NCBI RefSeq assembly: GCF_021155775.2
Contig: NC_060238.1
Location: forward strand, 15,104,542-15,168,541
DNA length: 64,000 nt
Source of the DNA: Neodiprion pinetum
Taxonomy: Eukaryota > Arthropoda > Insecta > Hymenoptera > Diprionidae
Direction of reading: 5' to 3'
Shown here: positions 63,679-64,000 of the stretch, piece by piece
How positions within the stretch are numbered: position 1 is the stretch's first letter
Layout: every line of letters starts with the position of its first letter
Program-made: the position numbers and the translations under genes
Notes under the pieces: generated by a model
What the model was told of the DNA's origin: nothing
The model's input: the letters and a program-made list of their open reading frames with translations, nothing else
Database searches by the model: none

Positions 63679-64000
63679 ATGGGTAGAGGAAAACAAACTC
63701 CAGTTTCTAGACCGAAAACTACACGTAGCGGCCGAAATATTCAATACAAAAACATGGCCCCTGGTTCGACAAATTCAAATTCAGACCGTGAAGACAATGC
63801 GACTGGAGGTGAGGGAGGTGATGATTTAAACAAATTGAGACTAGAACGACAAAAATTGGCTGACCAACAAAAAGAATTGGACAAGTCTTTGTGTGACAAA
63901 CAGCCGCAGGACGCGATGATGGCAGAAATTCGACGTTTGACGGAGGAAAATGATAGACAACGTCGATTGGTAGAAAGATTGTCGGCAGTAGAACCAATTC
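63679..64000 (+). CDS. gag: Gag N-terminus of a fourth LTR element, cut by window end
   Basis: Open from the ATG at 63679 to the window edge (107 codons, no stop). MGRGKQTPVSRPKTTRSGRN is basic, then Gly/Asp-rich, then a strongly helical Lys/Glu/Gln coiled coil (LRLERQKLADQQKELDK, RRLTEENDRQRRLVERL). The position after the PBS and the coiled coil fit a gypsy-type Gag N-terminus. No enzyme domain is in view. Confidence 0.7.
   Translation, partial: MGRGKQTPVSRPKTTRSGRNIQYKNMAPGSTNSNSDREDNATGGEGGDDLNKLRLERQKLADQQKELDKSLCDKQPQDAMMAEIRRLTEENDRQRRLVERLSAVEPI

Noticed and set aside
1..64000. CRISPR arrays, bacterial operons or ribosome binding sites
   Set aside because: Introns, LTRs and the element types show a eukaryotic genome; the only regular arrays are minisatellites without spacer logic.

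Overview
The window is eukaryotic and almost certainly arthropod (insect-like). It shows GT-AG introns, Ty3/gypsy LTR retrotransposons, a Penelope-like element, a hAT remnant, Helitrons, a mariner-like TIR element, an ISL2EU element and two decayed Polinton/adintovirus-type elements. I found no ordinary host gene. The stretch is a nest of mobile elements inserted into one another, and most boundaries can be fixed from repeated ends and target-site duplications (TSDs). The species cannot be named from sequence alone.

Layout. 1-2334: 5' part of a minus-strand Ty3/gypsy element (family G1, copy 1) with gag and a broken deoxynucleoside kinase (dNK) remnant. 2425-3150: minisatellite. 3151-18650: Polinton 1 (PolB, integrase, a conserved protein of unknown role, packaging ATPase, PLA2-like protein, hydrophobic X-like protein, protease fragment). 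It is interrupted by element X (3657-6381), a mariner-type TIR element (7001-7871) and Helitron A (10034-16582), which itself contains a 4.3-kb LTR element (G2, 10951-15266). 19160-20926: Helitron B. 21787-25537: hAT pseudogene split by a Penelope element (21860-24757). 25538-27254: an LTR-end/PBS remnant. 27255-34978: full-length G1 copy 2 with identical LTRs, carrying a dNK and an antisense spliced gene. 34979-36587: Penelope tail, hairpin, tRNA-like sequence, degraded ORF. 36850-38371: Helitron helicase remnant. 38531-44393: a third element X copy containing a complete ISL2EU transposon (38615-42543). 44394-50907: Polinton 2 (PolB and integrase). 50908-53700: element X copy 2. 53977-62334: full-length Ty3/gypsy G3. 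62335-64000: Penelope-type ribozyme tail, then the leader and gag start of another LTR element.

Most notable observations. (1) G1 encodes a dNK in the same frame as pol, separated from it only by TGA codons, plus an opposite-strand, intron-containing Cys-rich gene between dNK and the 3' LTR. No such layout is known to me. (2) G2 lacks a tRNA primer site but has a 10-nt stretch just after the 5' LTR that is perfectly complementary to an LTR-internal sequence, as expected of Tf1-like self-priming. (3) All three pol-bearing gypsy elements have a canonical X XXY YYZ heptamer at the gag end, with pol or pro in the -1 frame. (4) Two non-autonomous Helitrons carry an OTU protease ORF and an AT-hook repeat ORF in one frame, divided by a single UAA in a TMV-like leaky context.
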